A stretch of 20,263 nt of DNA from Gnetum montanum. Its lineage: Eukaryota; Streptophyta; Gnetopsida; Gnetales; Gnetaceae. Made by a program: the position numbers and the translations under genes. The stretch spans positions 171,481 to 191,743 of the forward strand of contig MNCI01028990.1 in NCBI GenBank assembly GCA_015680685.1. Direction: 5' to 3'. Under the pieces are notes generated by a model, which did no database searches, had not been told where the DNA came from, and worked only from the letters and a program-made list of their open reading frames with translations. Shown here in pieces: positions 8,400 to 19,086 of the stretch (the stretch's first letter is position 1; each line of letters opens with the position of its first letter).

Positions 8400-9263
8400 T
8401 GGAACTAGCTAAAAGTTAATGCTAGATTACCTTTTTTGTATTAATGTCACCTCATTTGTAACCAACCTGTGAGTCATATCCATGGAGGAATGGTTAAAAG
8501 TTAAAGAAATCATCATGATAGGAAATAATTACATTTAATTCCAATTAAATCTTACACTCATGACTATCACTCATAAGCTAAATCACAAATTCTTACCCTA
8601 ACTTCTAACTTGAGTTCAAGAATAAAATTTAATAATCAAATCAACTTTGAGGCCATTGAAGATAAATACAATTTTTAAGGACCACAAGGGAGATATCACT
8701 TAATCTCTTATTCTTCTTCATTTTCTTCATAGTGTAGTAACCTCAAGAGTCCATTGGTGAACTCCAATGGTTGGCATTTGCCATAAGGTTCAACTAGCTC
8801 ATTTGATAATTCTTTCAGAAAATAAGGAAATTTCTTCAAAATAAAGTGGGTTCTCTTAAGGTATGAATTATCATCCTTTCCCTAAGTAAGAAGGTCCCTT
8901 TTATACTTGAAGGGCTCACAAATTAATTTAGGAAAAATGATTATGTGGACATATCGATTGACATTGCAAGAATCGATGTCGATTGATACTATTGCTGGAG
9001 AAATCTTCACTTATCATTTTGTATAGCATCTGTGATGTGTTTCTACTTCTTATTTTGTCAATGCATATTGTAACCACAATCGAGATCAATATCTTATTGA
9101 TCCTAGTCAGAATTGTTATATCCTATAAAACATAACTTTCCATAACATGATTAATACTTATTGCATACCACCACGAAAATTGGTGTACCTTGATAAGTTT
9201 GCATAAAAAATAAAATTTTTTAAACAATTTCATCAAATCTAATGAATAATTAGGGATTTATCA
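8400..9263 (-). repeat. Element A 3' LTR (864 bp)
   Basis: The plus strand begins TGGAACTAG and ends TTTATCA; against the other LTR (TGATGAACTAG...TTCATCA) the start has lost two bases. Shared blocks include GCTAGATTACC near the start, CATATCCATG, CCAATTAAATC, AACTTCTAACTT, and AATACTTAT with the AAATTTTTTAA run near the end. Compared with the 5' LTR it keeps about 80 bases at 8841-8920 (with a TATA box) and about 125-130 bases at 9013-9140, and it has only one copy (8589-8647) of a 59-bp unit that is tripled in the other. It is therefore closer to the ancestral layout. Confidence 0.88.
8899..8905 (-). promoter_or_regulatory. Element A LTR TATA box (kept only in 3' LTR)
   Basis: The minus strand reads CAAGTATAAAAGGGACC, a good TATA box (TATAAAA). 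It lies inside the segment missing from the 5' LTR at the junction 20040/20041. In this 3' LTR any transcript would run leftward out of the element. Confidence 0.6.
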
Positions 9264-9276
9264 TAGCCCCCTACTA
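9264..9276 (-). promoter_or_regulatory. Element A polypurine tract
   Basis: On the minus strand TAGTAGGGGGCTA directly precedes the 3' LTR start TGATAAATCCC. A purine-rich run next to the 3' LTR is where plus-strand DNA synthesis is primed. Its position confirms both orientation and the LTR edge. Confidence 0.7.
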
Positions 9277-9765
9277 GCCTTTAACCAATTCCTAGCTAAT
9301 AAAGATGAAAAACATAACTAAGATATGCATATGAAATATGTAAGTAGTTATACTACATTAATTATCTCCAATATCAAGCAATAAGTCACAAAATAGTAAC
9401 TTAATATCCTAGTCAATGCACTTCTTAAAATATTTTCACCAATACCAAACATAAATGTAAAAATGATACTAAAGAAATAAAAAACTTATAATTCAATTCT
9501 ATCATCAAAAATAGTGTCCAAAATTAAAATTAAAACATTTAATTCCATTGCATCCTCATCAAAAATAGTAGTTACCATATAAATAAAAACTTAATGTCTT
9601 AATCATAAAAATTAAATGTTTGTTAGCTGCCATCATATCCAAGTCCACTACAACAAAGGATTTACATATATCATAATAATGAAAACCAAAACATATTCAA
9701 CACCAAGCATGTTAAATAAAAAAAATGGTCTAATAGGTCCTATCACAACCAAATAACCCAAAGGA

Positions 9766-10173
9766 TCAAACCTCAAATCCTCCTTCCACTTCTATGTTCT
9801 CCTCAAAGGAATATGACTTTGCTTCCTCATCAACATCATAGATTTGTCGATGTACATTCCACTTGATGTTTACCACTCTCTTGTCTAATATCATTAGAGT
9901 AGAGCTTACCCTCTCTAGGAAATACAAGATCTCATGTTATTTGGACTAGAGCTCCTACATTTGGATCCTCATTTCTTCTTAGAGTTCCCACACCTCATTG
10001 GCCAATGATGCCAACATGGAGCCCAGATCATTGGATTTCTTGATGAGATAACTAACCTTGATATAGATTTTTACTGACCTTGTAATGGTGTCCTTCTTTA
10101 GGATTGTGAGGTTAACCTTTATGCTAGTTTGTGGCTCTAGCATTCCAAGCTTCTGTAAAATTATTAAAATCAT
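9766..10173 (-). pseudogene. Element A post-pol ORF relic, C-terminal part
   Basis: A single minus-strand frame of about 136 codons runs from 10173 to a terminal stop at 9766, broken by a cluster of stops around 9979-9930. Visible text includes IKVSYLIKKSNDLGSMLASL, then after the stops FLERVSSTLMILDKRV (heptad-like hydrophobic spacing), and an acidic C-terminus YSFEENIEVEGGFEV. It lies between integrase and the 3' LTR, where Athila-type elements carry an extra, env-like ORF. I cannot see a signal peptide or membrane segment, so an envelope role is not supported; a coiled-coil protein is as likely. The family is not recognised. Confidence 0.45.
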
Positions 10174-11184
10174 AAATAAAAATACATTTTAAGTGCATCA
10201 TTAGTATAATGGTATGCCATGTATCTAATAGGCAGGTACATGAAGTTGACCTCCTCTCCATATTTCAACATCTTTTTCACCTAACGGGTTGGGTTGAGGA
10301 CATAGGTAGTATGAGTTAATGATAGGATTTTTTTCATGTTCATCATCACCATAACCCTATGATCTAGACATAGGTTGACAAAGTGGACTCCTTAGGCTTG
10401 GACCCTACTAGAATTAGACTTATTGATGAATTGCTGGAGGAGATGTTCTCTTTGCTTGTAGTTAGGTTTAACCACTCATTAGGTTGACTCACTATGGTTT
10501 TACCATAGTTTTTCTTATTGAGGAAACTAAGTATTAGTTTGGACACTTTGTGTTGATAAGTTGGAGCTTCAAGTTCATATAAAGCTCTAGGATCTCCTCC
10601 TAGTAATACTAATCAATTGGAAATTTGATGAACACCCCACAACCTAGTCCCTTAATTTGTTGAAAAATGGCAACATTAGTATGGTCAAATCATTCTGTGT
10701 AGTCAAATTCAACATAAAAGAGAAAAATCTTTAATTTTTCATTTTGAGGTGGCTACACAAAGATGAGGGACTTAAGCATGCAGAAATTATCAACAATTTC
10801 CCTTAAGAATCCATGCTTATCTTGTTCTACTACTCTATGGTTTATGATTTTGCCATTTTATATGCCCTAGACATGTAGGAAAAATGCTTAAAGATAAAGA
10901 AAGGATTATCCTCCCTTAAAAAATGATAAGGTACTACCTAATTTTGACAAGGGTAAGGCTTACATGGCATTTTGGAGATGGAAAAGCTTGCATGAATTTG
11001 ATCCTTATCCTAGTTGGAGGTCTAGTGCTATCCAAAAATTGTGGAAAGGAAGAATAGCTAGGAACTAAGCATGGTGATAGTATTATATATGGGAGACTTT
11101 TGAATAGGATTTGTTGGGCATCGAATGATGGATTTTATCAATTAGGATCACCATCTCACTGTTAAGTTATATTTTGTTTTACTC
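10174..11184 (-). other. Element A post-pol region, degraded coding traces
   Basis: Only fragments are open on the minus strand. The longest, 10546-10364, includes VSKLILSFLNKKNYGKTIVS and is Ser/Lys-rich; it continues weakly in both directions with stops. These could be upstream parts of the same post-pol ORF as 9766-10173. No catalytic domain is visible. Confidence 0.4.
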
Positions 11185-11189
11185 TTTTA

Positions 11190-11580
11190 CCATATTGATC
11201 CTTATCACAAAATTAATATTTAAAAAAATGATTAATTTATATCATAGTATTAGTAATTATTAATTTATTTTTTCTAGATAATTCATCATACTGATTCTTA
11301 TCACTAGATCTATGAAAATTGATATCATTGTATCATTTCTATCAAACTTTATCATGTTTGCACCATTCAAACATGAGGGCTTTGGAAAAATTTTAATATT
11401 AACAAAGTTAATCAATTTAGTTGATATAGATTGATATCATTATATGCTTTCATATAGAACTACATTGCCTTCATACTGATCAGACATGAGGCTCCTAGAA
11501 AAATATTTATATTATCGTAGTTCATCAACTTCATCAATTAACTTTGATATCATTGTATATTTTTGAGTCAAAATTTATTG
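11190..11580. repeat. Quasi-tandem repeat, period about 112-113 bp
   Basis: GATATCATTG-type blocks occur at 11321, 11433 and 11546. The first two are followed at similar distances by TTCAAACATGAGGGCT and GATCAGACATGAGGCT, then a GAAAAAT-ATATTA block. A weaker unit starts near 11190 (ATTGATCCTTATCAC, compare ACTGATTCTTATCAC at 11289). Copies are diverged, so the array is old. It sits in the noncoding post-pol part of element A. Confidence 0.6.
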
Positions 11581-13859
11581 ATTAAAGAGATATCATAGTC
11601 AATAAAATAAATGAAAATTCCTTTATCAAATTAATTAGAGTCAAAGAATTGATATACATTGATATATGATGTCTCAAGACATCCAAGTATTGATGTCCAC
11701 CAAAAGTCTAAACTCCTAAGAATTCTCTTATTTTCCTTGTGTCTATTGACTTGGATTTTGGATGTTCCACAATTATATAAACCCTTCTATCGTAGATATG
11801 AGCTTCTCATGGTATTTATCAATATATGATTTTAAATTTCATTAATAAAAAGAATAAATTTATTAATCAAATTTATTGATAGATCTTTTCATCGCCCACC
11901 TATACACTTTATCATAAGATGTTATTCACCTAGGATATAATGTATTGGATAAAAATTCACATATAATTTTGTTAAGAAGATCCACCTAGAATTAGTTGGA
12001 CTAAACTTCTTCTCATAAGGTTTGCTTGATTTTTTGGAAGGATGGCTTATAATTTTAAGCATTCTACCTTTCTTATGTTTTAAGGATTTGAGATGTATTT
12101 CTTTCAACAAACTCATTTCCTAATTTGATCTTAGATTAGCTTCCATGTTGGTTATAGCATACTATCCTACCCTATACCTATAGTAATGGCTAGTCCCCCC
12201 TAATTAATCTAGATTATGTCCTTTACCTAGGTTAATTAGATTAATTGTTCATTGGTGTAGACTATGTACTAACCAAGAGAGTAGACCAAAAGCAAGTATG
12301 CCATGGGTTTTATATACTCTCCACTATTCATGATGCACAAGTAAGCTTTGAACTTCCAACAGTTAGTGTTTGCGATGCTTTATTTATAACACGGATCTTA
12401 ACTAGAGGCATGTTGAGGAACCATATGAAGGTTCAAAGAGTTTCAATTACCTATGGAAATTATAGTTGGTAGTCTTAGAGTTTGATAAGAATGATGTAGT
12501 GATATAGTGGAAAGTTTGGAGGTTATTTATGAATTAATAGTAAAAATAAAAGTACTTAAGTGACATATTAAGGAAAATAAAGGAAAAAAAAAGAGATATT
12601 ATTCCTTTTAGGTATGAATTTTTACAATATAAGATATTAAATAAACTGAGTAAGGAAAATGTTTATTAATTACAAGGTTATTCATTATGCTACTTACTTA
12701 GGTTAGTAAATTCTTTTCTTAATAGTGTTATGTTCTAGCAATCTAATGTAATGACATCCATATTTTTTTTTTCCTTGACTAGTACTCCACCCATAATCAC
12801 TTTGCTTATAGAAGGGGGTTCTTATGGGATGCTTAAAAAATGTGAGCATTTAGCATTGTCCTAAAGATAAGGTTCTTGTGGAAGTGTGGCTCTTCTCATG
12901 ATTGAAGGTTCTTATAGGATCTTTTTTAAAGCTTGCTTCAACCATAAGGTTCTTGTGGGAGCTTTTTTTATTTTTTATTTATTTTTAATTGAATGGGCTA
13001 CTTATATGGGCACTAGTCTTGTTTCATCTTATTGGATGCTTTCATCACCTTAGATGCTAGACCAAATATAACACATTCTTTCCTCCATATTGACTATCCA
13101 ATTAAATAACTATTATAATACTTAAAACTATAAACATTAGCCTATACTTAGTTATTTTACCTCCTAAACTTATAGAACTTTAAACCTAAGGATCATTATC
13201 TTTAAGAGGCAATAGGATTTATTATGCTAACATAGTATTATAATGTGGTTTAGTTATATTTGGTTAGTATTTATTTTTATTATCCTAAGGCTCACCATTA
13301 GCTAGATTTTGGGTTTTGTCCTATCTATCTCATGGTAGAGGAAGTTGTCCTTCTCCCTTGAATTCTAGACATGATGCTACTAAATTCTTTATGATCCCAA
13401 CAAACAATAGAATTCCCTGTTACCCTCTATATTTTTCAAGGTAAAAGTTATATAATTTTAGTTATCCTTTATTGATTTTTATATTATTCAATAAGGTATT
13501 TAATTATCTAAACTAAAATTACTATATACCATTTTGGCCTCTAGTTGACTACTCTCATTCTTTGATTCCTTTGTAGAGTAATTAGGATTACTTAATTATA
13601 CTAACACATCCTTCCCTAGTTCTTCTATGTAATGTTGATGATAAAGCTTAAGTCTTTGATCACTTATTGGAAGTGAGTTAGATAGGTCTTCAATGGGTTG
13701 AATTGGAATACTACCATTGCTATGGAGTTGTAATACTAGATATGGATCTTCCCACCAAGTTGTTAATTTTCATAGAAATTGATGTAGTCTCATGTTTTGT
13801 AATAAGACTTTATATTCATCAAAAAAATATTTATTTAGTATGCTCTTATCATACATACA
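11581..13859. other. Element A post-pol region, no gene found
   Basis: No reading frame with recognisable protein features is seen. Small open frames on either strand (minus 12116-11922; plus 12245-12472) lack motifs and are probably chance. Four imperfect copies of GGTTCTTRTGGGA lie at 12817-12960. The DNA is AT-rich with poly(A/T) tracts. Sequence close to 13850 is the tail of integrase. Confidence 0.5.
12817..12960. repeat. Four dispersed copies of GGTTCTTRTGGGA
   Basis: Copies start at 12817, 12871, 12907 and 12948, spaced 54, 36 and 41 bases apart, with one or two mismatches each (RTGGGA, GTGGAA, ATAGGA, GTGGGA ends). The spacing is irregular, so this is either a decayed tandem array or a clustered motif. 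Confidence 0.6.
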
Positions 13860-14690
13860 CTTTATTTGTTTCTAAATTTTTCTTTTTTTATCTAATGCAT
13901 GCATGGATAATTCGTCAAGTTCATGAAGTTGGATCATCTTGAAGTTTTGATTGAGTTCTTCATCAAAACTTAGTTGATTTGCTAATCTTATAGGTTAGTA
14001 TTTTATTTTAACAGGTAAACAAATCATTTGCCATAAATTGAATAATAAGGTGAATAATTTAAGTTTTGTTTATAAGTAATCCTATATGCCCAAAGTGCAT
14101 CTTGTAATTTTCTAGGCTAATCTTTCTTTTTAGCACAAATAATTTCAGTAAAAAATTTTAGGCTTATTCTATTAGCATTTTTAATTGAACCATTCATTTA
14201 AGGATGGTAGGTAGTGGCAATCTTATGTTTTATTCCACAAGGTTTAATAAAAGTTTTCTTTATCTTATTTACATAATGAGTTTCCTAATCACTAATGAGT
14301 GCACATGGACTTCCAAATCATGTTAACATATATTTCCTTAGAAAAGCTATAGCTACCTTAACATCATTTGTTAGAGTAGCTTTAGCCTCTACTTATTTAG
14401 TAGAATAATCTATACATAATAGAATATACTGACATCCATTGGAAGTGGAAATTGTCCTAAAATATATATACCCTAAATCTTCAAAGGTTCCATTATAGAA
14501 TGTGGTTGTGTCATTTCTTATCTTTTTATCATTTCCCCTAAACGTTAACACTTATCACATCCTTGAACATATATATGAGAAAATTTAAGATAGTAGGCCA
14601 ATAAAACCCACTTTATAATATATGTATAGCTATTCAATGGCTATCAAAATGTCCTCCTTCAAGGTCATCATGACATATTTGGAGGATTTG
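13860..14690 (-). pseudogene. Element A integrase (broken)
   Basis: Minus-strand translation shows integrase landmarks in several frames. The N-terminal zinc region keeps EGGHFD (about 14655-14672), SGFYWPT (14592-14612) and CDKC. The core begins with GIYILGQFPLPM, where the family has a catalytic Asp at the Tyr position; the second catalytic motif is ISD followed immediately by a stop (14285-14296); the third is MNGSIKNANR (14168-14197), where the family has Glu and this copy has Lys. The tail has DALWAYRITYK and SPYYSIYGK. Integrase joins element DNA into the host chromosome. With two of three D-D-E residues changed plus stops and frameshifts, this copy is dead. Confidence 0.85.
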
Positions 14691-14924
14691 TTGTTGTTCC
14701 ACTTTTGTAACACATCTTCTCATCACTTTGTCCCTAAATATGTGATAGAGGTATCATTGATTCCAAATGTACCTTGAGAATATTTTAGAAAAGAATTCCT
14801 TTCTTCTTGATGCCAATAAGTTTGTGTCTTCATTGTGGCTAAATAGTTTTCTATATCAGCCAACCATGGGTCCTTTTCTATAAGAAAGATTTTTTCATTA
14901 AGGAATTTATCACTAAATGATCCT

Positions 14925-15430
14925 CTTATTTTCTTTCTTCTAAAGTTTCAAGTTTAGAAAGGTTATGTGCCAAAACATTTTCTCTACCCCTTGTATCTCA
15001 GATTTCAAGGTCAAATTCTTGAAGTAGAAGATACCTCCTCATAATCCTAGAATTTCCTATCTTTTTGTTGGCTAAGAACTTTATGGATAAATAATTAGTG
15101 TATACCCCAGTTTTGTATCCTATTAAGTAATGTCTAAACTTATCTATAGCATACAAAATTTCTAAAAGATCTTTTTTAGTAGTTGTGTAATTTACTTAGG
15201 CCTCATCCAAAATTTTGAAAATGTAGTAAATTACCTTAGACCTATTTTCTATATATTGATCTAAAACTGCTCCAACAAATATATCACTAGCATCATACAT
15301 TAAGAAAAAAAGAAAATCCTAGTTAGGTGAATTAAGCACTAGAGTAGAAGTTACCTTTTCCTTAAGTTCCATGAAAGCTTCTTGACAATCCTTAGTCCAT
15401 GTGAAAGAAACATCTTTTTCTAAAAGTTTA
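14925..15430 (-). pseudogene. Element A RNase H domain (broken)
   Basis: The frame opens with VSFTWTKDCQEAFMELKEKV, the connection between reverse transcriptase and RNase H. It continues with MYDASDIFVGAVLDQY (about 15250-15300), the first RNase H active-site block with its Asp kept, then YTTTKKDLLEILYAIDKFR, VYTNYLSIKFL, where the family usually has Asp at the Asn of YTN, and finally ENVLAHNLSKLE, the usual end of the domain. RNase H removes the RNA strand during reverse transcription. Three or more in-frame stops interrupt it. The domain sits between reverse transcriptase and integrase, as in Ty3/gypsy. Confidence 0.85.
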
Positions 15431-15479
15431 TAAAGAGGCTTAGCAAATCTTTGATAAAACTTCTATAGTATCTAACATG

Positions 15480-16430
15480 ACCTAAGAAGGATCTAAGTGT
15501 TTCTAAATTAGTTGGAGCTATAAGTGTAGAAGCTAACTGAACTTTTTATACATCAATTTTAATTTCTTCCTTAGAGATTACATGCCCTAAAACTAGACCA
15601 CTTCTTACCATTATATCACTCTTTTCCCAACTTAATTTCAAATTTTTCTCTATACATGTATCCAAGACATATTCTAATTGATCTAGCGTCTATTCCTAAG
15701 TATCTCCATATAACAAAAAATAATCCATAAATACTTCTATGTATTTCTATAACATATATAAAAAAAGATATCATAGCTCTTTGGAAGGTAGTAGGTGTTA
15801 CCAAGATCAAAAGACATTCTTCTGTAGGCAAAGATACCATATAAGTAAGTAAAAGTTATTTTATGCTAATTTTGTAGGGCAATGACTACTTGATTGTAAC
15901 CACTAAACCCATCTAAGAAGAAATAATATTCATGCCCTTATATCCTTTCTAAAATTTGGTCTATGTAAGGTAGAGGAAAATGATCTTTTTTAGTACTTTG
16001 TTTAAGTTTCCTATAATCCACACAAACTCACCATTTATCTTTCTTTTTAGGTGCAACTTTGATGGGGCTCACTCATTTACTGTTAGCTATTGGGTAAATA
16101 ATTTCTTCCTTCCAAAGTTTGGAAATTTCATTTTAACAATTTACTTTAGAATTGGATTGATTCTCCTAAGAGAAATTCTAATAGGTTTAACATTGTATTC
16201 TAAGTATATGTGATGTTGACATATGTTAGATGAGATTCCATGGTAGGGATCCTCATAATTCCATGAATATGCCTTGAATTTTATTTTTAATATTTTAATT
16301 AATTTTTCTTCTTAATTTATGGATAATTGAGAGTTTATTATTAATGGTTTAGTCTCATCTAGAAAAATGTACTTAAGGGTATTAGGTAGTTTTCTAAGTT
16401 CTAAAGACTTAATGGTTGGTGGTAAAATAT
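15480..16430 (-). pseudogene. Element A reverse transcriptase (broken)
   Basis: The N-terminal part from about 16430 shows LELRKLPNTLKYIFLDETK and RRINPILK, the lead-in of plant gypsy RT. In a second frame follow KVAPKKKDKW, VCVDYRKLK (near 16000-16026), HFPLPYIDQIL and FFLDGFSGYNQV (15896-15922), which keeps the first catalytic Asp. Then ITFTYLYGIFAYRRMSF, TTFQRAMIS and the palm motif FMDY at 15719-15730, where the family has FMDD, so the second active-site Asp is Tyr here. VLGHVISKEEIKI and LRSFLGHVRYYR close the domain. Several stops and at least two frameshifts break the frame. The enzyme would copy element RNA into DNA. Confidence 0.88.
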
Positions 16431-16464
16431 TATCCCTAACAATTTTTGATCCTAAGTTCAAAAT

Positions 16465-17402
16465 TTAATCTAGGATATTTTGTTGTTCTATAGTGGAAGA
16501 ATCTAAGGGTCCCTCATCAAAATTATTAAGTGCTAAAGATTCCTTATCTTTTTCCATGGTAGAAGTTCGTATTGAATAAAGAATTATAGCTTCTTTAATA
16601 TCTTGATTTATTCTATCCTTCTTTGCCTTCTCAAATATATTAAGTATAAAAGTAAGATTTGAAAAGGTTAATTGAAGTTGCCCTAACCTATAATTAATTA
16701 TAGCATCAACTATTGCTAATTGAGGTCTTCCTAGAATAATGGGAAAATAATCTACATCCTTAACTTCCATGACAACAAAGTCTATAGGATATTTTTCTTT
16801 CTCTACTTCTACTATCAAGTCTCCAAGTATTCCTAAAGGTATAATAGTTGAGCAATCAGCTAAGGAAATTGACATATTTACTTCTCTAATATTTACCAAG
16901 TCTAGTACTTAACCATTTCATGTGACATAGTGTTAATGCTAGTGTTGAGATCAAATAGGGCATTTTTGATACTTTTACCATTAATTTTTATAGGAATAGA
17001 TGGGACTTTTGGATCTTGGTAATTTTGAATCTCATAACTTTGTGTAAGTTGAGATAAATTATCAACCAAATATACTTTTCTAGGAATCTTTTCTTTTCTT
17101 ATTTTTGTACATAACTCCCTTAAATATTTTTCATGAATTGAAGTATCCTTTACAACCTGCTCTAGAGAATTATACATGTACAATTCCCTATACATTTTCT
17201 CTATGTAATTCTTAGTGGAAAAATCCTCTTGAAATCTTTTAGGAAATGGTGGTGAAATTATTTTTCTACCTACTAATGATGATGGAGATGTTGAAGGTTT
17301 TCTTCTTAACACTTCCTCCACCTATTAATCTCTCACCTCTTTGTCCAATATAGGTATTTCTTTTGGTTGATCTTTTATTTGTATCTCATCAAATTTTTCT
17401 TT
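16465..17402 (-). pseudogene. Element A protease (broken)
   Basis: One frame from about 17402 runs through KEIPILDKEV, two adjacent stops, then ISPPFPKRFQEDF, a motif I associate with Athila gag-pol just before protease. The active site reads ALFDLNTSINTM: the catalytic Asp is kept (codon 16950-16952) but the Gly of D-x-G is Asn (16944-16946), which should abolish activity. At about 16904 a one-base deletion shifts the frame into LVNIREVNMSISLADCST. That frame continues with PLGILGDLIVEVEKEKYPIDFVV written as the usual flap-side pattern, and FPIILGRPQLAIVDAI near 16690-16750, the conserved ILGRP motif. Retropepsin would cleave Gag-Pol. Reverse transcriptase follows. Confidence 0.85.
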
Positions 17403-17689
17403 AAAAATAACCTTGTTATTAAACTTGGGTTCTATAGTATTCCTACTTCATGGGGTGATGGAATTTAGTTGTTCCTTGTCTTGTCTTTGATTTTTGGGAT
17501 TAGATTTAGGTTGGAAAGACAAGTCACTTTTGATTAGGTCCTAGAATGGTCTTCTAGTTTTACATACAAATTACCTATTTTCTTCAATAAAGGCCATTAT
17601 ACTTTGGATTAAGTGATCAAATTACTCATTAACTAAATTCTAAATGATCTGTAATTATTATGAGGAATTGGTGCTAGTTGTTGGTAGAA
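17403..17689 (-). other. Element A gag-protease junction, no clear frame
   Basis: The gag frame stops giving recognisable text after a run of Ser codons near 17690-17700, and the protease frame becomes readable only near 17402. The stretch between is Lys/Asn/Ser-rich with stops in all minus-strand frames. It is probably the degraded linker between nucleocapsid and protease. Confidence 0.45.
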
Positions 17690-18541
17690 AAGTCTTGGTT
17701 AAGAAGAAGAAGAAGTTTGATTTCTAAATTGTTGAAAAGCTCTTACTAATTCTTGAACCTCTTCATTACAATATAGTAAGGCTTGGCAAGTTGTGGTATC
17801 ATGTTGCTTGTTTCAATATAGATTACAAACTTTCTCTTGAGCCAAATGACATTTTTTCTTAATTAATTTAGTTAATTCATCAACCTTCTTATTTAATTAC
17901 TTAGTTTTATGTGTTATATCTTGAATGACATCAAGTTTTGGCCAAGGTTTACTTTGATCTACTAAAGACTCAATAATTCTCCAACCTTCTTATGATGTGA
18001 CATCTAAAAAGTTTCCCCCAGAAGAAAAGTCTACATTTTATCTATAATATGTTAACAAACTATCTATAAATAGTTGAATTAATTGATGGGATGAAAATCC
18101 ATGGTTATAATTTTTAAGACATAGTCCCTTAAACCTATCAAAAGGATTTTTAGAATCATTGTCTTCTTTTCATCTAAAACTATCATTAGAGAGGAAGCAT
18201 TAGATAAATGCTACCTTAACTTCATCCCATGAGCTTATATGAGTTCTGAAGGTTTGAAGCTAAAAATTAGCTTTATCTTTTAAGGTAGATTTAAAAGCTA
18301 TCATTTTTATCCCATCCTCTCCTTGAGGTGCTATCATGATTTCAAATTCTCTAACATGAGTGATTGGATCTTCATCATTAGTTCCTCTAAAGATGGGTTG
18401 TAAATGAGATTTTTTAAGTTTTACATTTTTTCTTGGAAGAAATACCAATGGTCCTTGAGGAATAGTTGATGTTCTTTGATCTAATAAATCTCCTAAGGTT
18501 TGATCTTGATATACTTGATCCAAAGGAAAATTAGAGTCCAT
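17690..18541 (-). pseudogene. Element A gag, capsid and zinc knuckle (stops but one frame)
   Basis: A single minus-strand frame runs from MDSNFPLDQ (18541) for about 280 codons with roughly eight stops but no visible frameshift. It shows FRGTNDEDPITHVREFE, the typical start of plant gypsy capsid, then ISSWDEVKVAFI, NPFDRFKGLCLK, LIQLFIDSLL and EGWRIIESL. A coil-like ITHKTK to VDELTKLIKKK segment leads to a zinc knuckle at 17786-17827 with exact C-x2-C-x4-H-x4-C spacing, except that the second Cys is Tyr (TAT). The stops stand where Trp, Gln or similar codons would be expected, fitting C-to-T decay. ATG at 18541 may be internal, because coding traces continue upstream to 19086. Confidence 0.8.
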
Positions 18542-18789
18542 ACTATCAAAAGAAAGAGAAATTTAGTTTAGAACACTTATCAGTTGAGTAGTACCTCCTA
18601 AAGTGGCCATGTAACTTAATATTTAGGTAAGATTACGATTTTGTTCTTTGGAAATAACAACTATAACCAGATTTGTTATCTTCATTCTTATATTTAAAGT
18701 ATATAGTAATGGATTGAATGCTACTAAAAATGAAAATTGTGTTGCTAATTCACTTGGTTCAAAAATTTTCTTTAGAGTTTCAATTCAAT

Positions 18790-18861
18790 TTAAGTTAAGT
18801 GAAATTTCTATTCATTACTAGTTTATTAAGTTATGTGAAATTTCTATTCATTACTAGTTGA
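18790..18861. repeat. 36-bp tandem duplication in gag leader
   Basis: Copies at 18790-18825 and 18826-18861 share GTGAAATTTCTATTCATTAC and differ at about two or three positions. Thirty-six bases is twelve codons, so the duplication keeps frame on the minus strand. Confidence 0.85.
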
Positions 18862-19086
18862 TATCCTTTGATTTACTGGAGTTACTAGAGTTTCAAAAGT
18901 TATAAGTATATTGGTGGAAGTTTCATTTTTCCTTTCTAATTCATCCACTTTAAGATTAATCCTTTCTTATTCTAGTTCTTCTAGAATATGTCGTAAGTTA
19001 GTTGTTATAGTGTATTTATAATAAATTTTAGTATTCCTTGGAGGTTGTATTCATGTTGGATATCTAGGTTGCATATTTGATGTCAT
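18862..19086 (-). pseudogene. Element A gag N-terminal coiled-coil fragment
   Basis: From an ATG at 19084-19086 the minus strand reads MTSNMQPRYPT, a stop, IQPPRNTK, then LRHILEELE, a stop, and INLKVDELERKNETS, ending near the 36-bp duplication. Leu/Ile spacing in the middle looks like a coiled coil. It lies between the primer-binding site and the recognisable capsid, so it is probably the Gag N-terminus, though its frame differs from the capsid frame (at least one frameshift between 18860 and 18541). It could alternatively be a short leader ORF. No family match is claimed. Confidence 0.45.

Noticed and set aside
12201-12247. Inverted repeat TAATTAATCT / AGATTAATTG
   Set aside because: Composed almost wholly of A and T with a mismatch; chance pairing is likely.
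12245-12472. 75-codon plus-strand open frame
   Set aside because: It lies inside element A opposite to its coding strand, has no recognisable motif, and similar lengths are expected by chance here.
13703-13942. 79-codon plus-strand open frame
   Set aside because: Antisense to the integrase tail and adjacent region; hydrophobic runs come from reading AT-rich sequence on the wrong strand.
15980-16213. 77-codon plus-strand open frame
   Set aside because: It is the antisense shadow of the reverse transcriptase relic.
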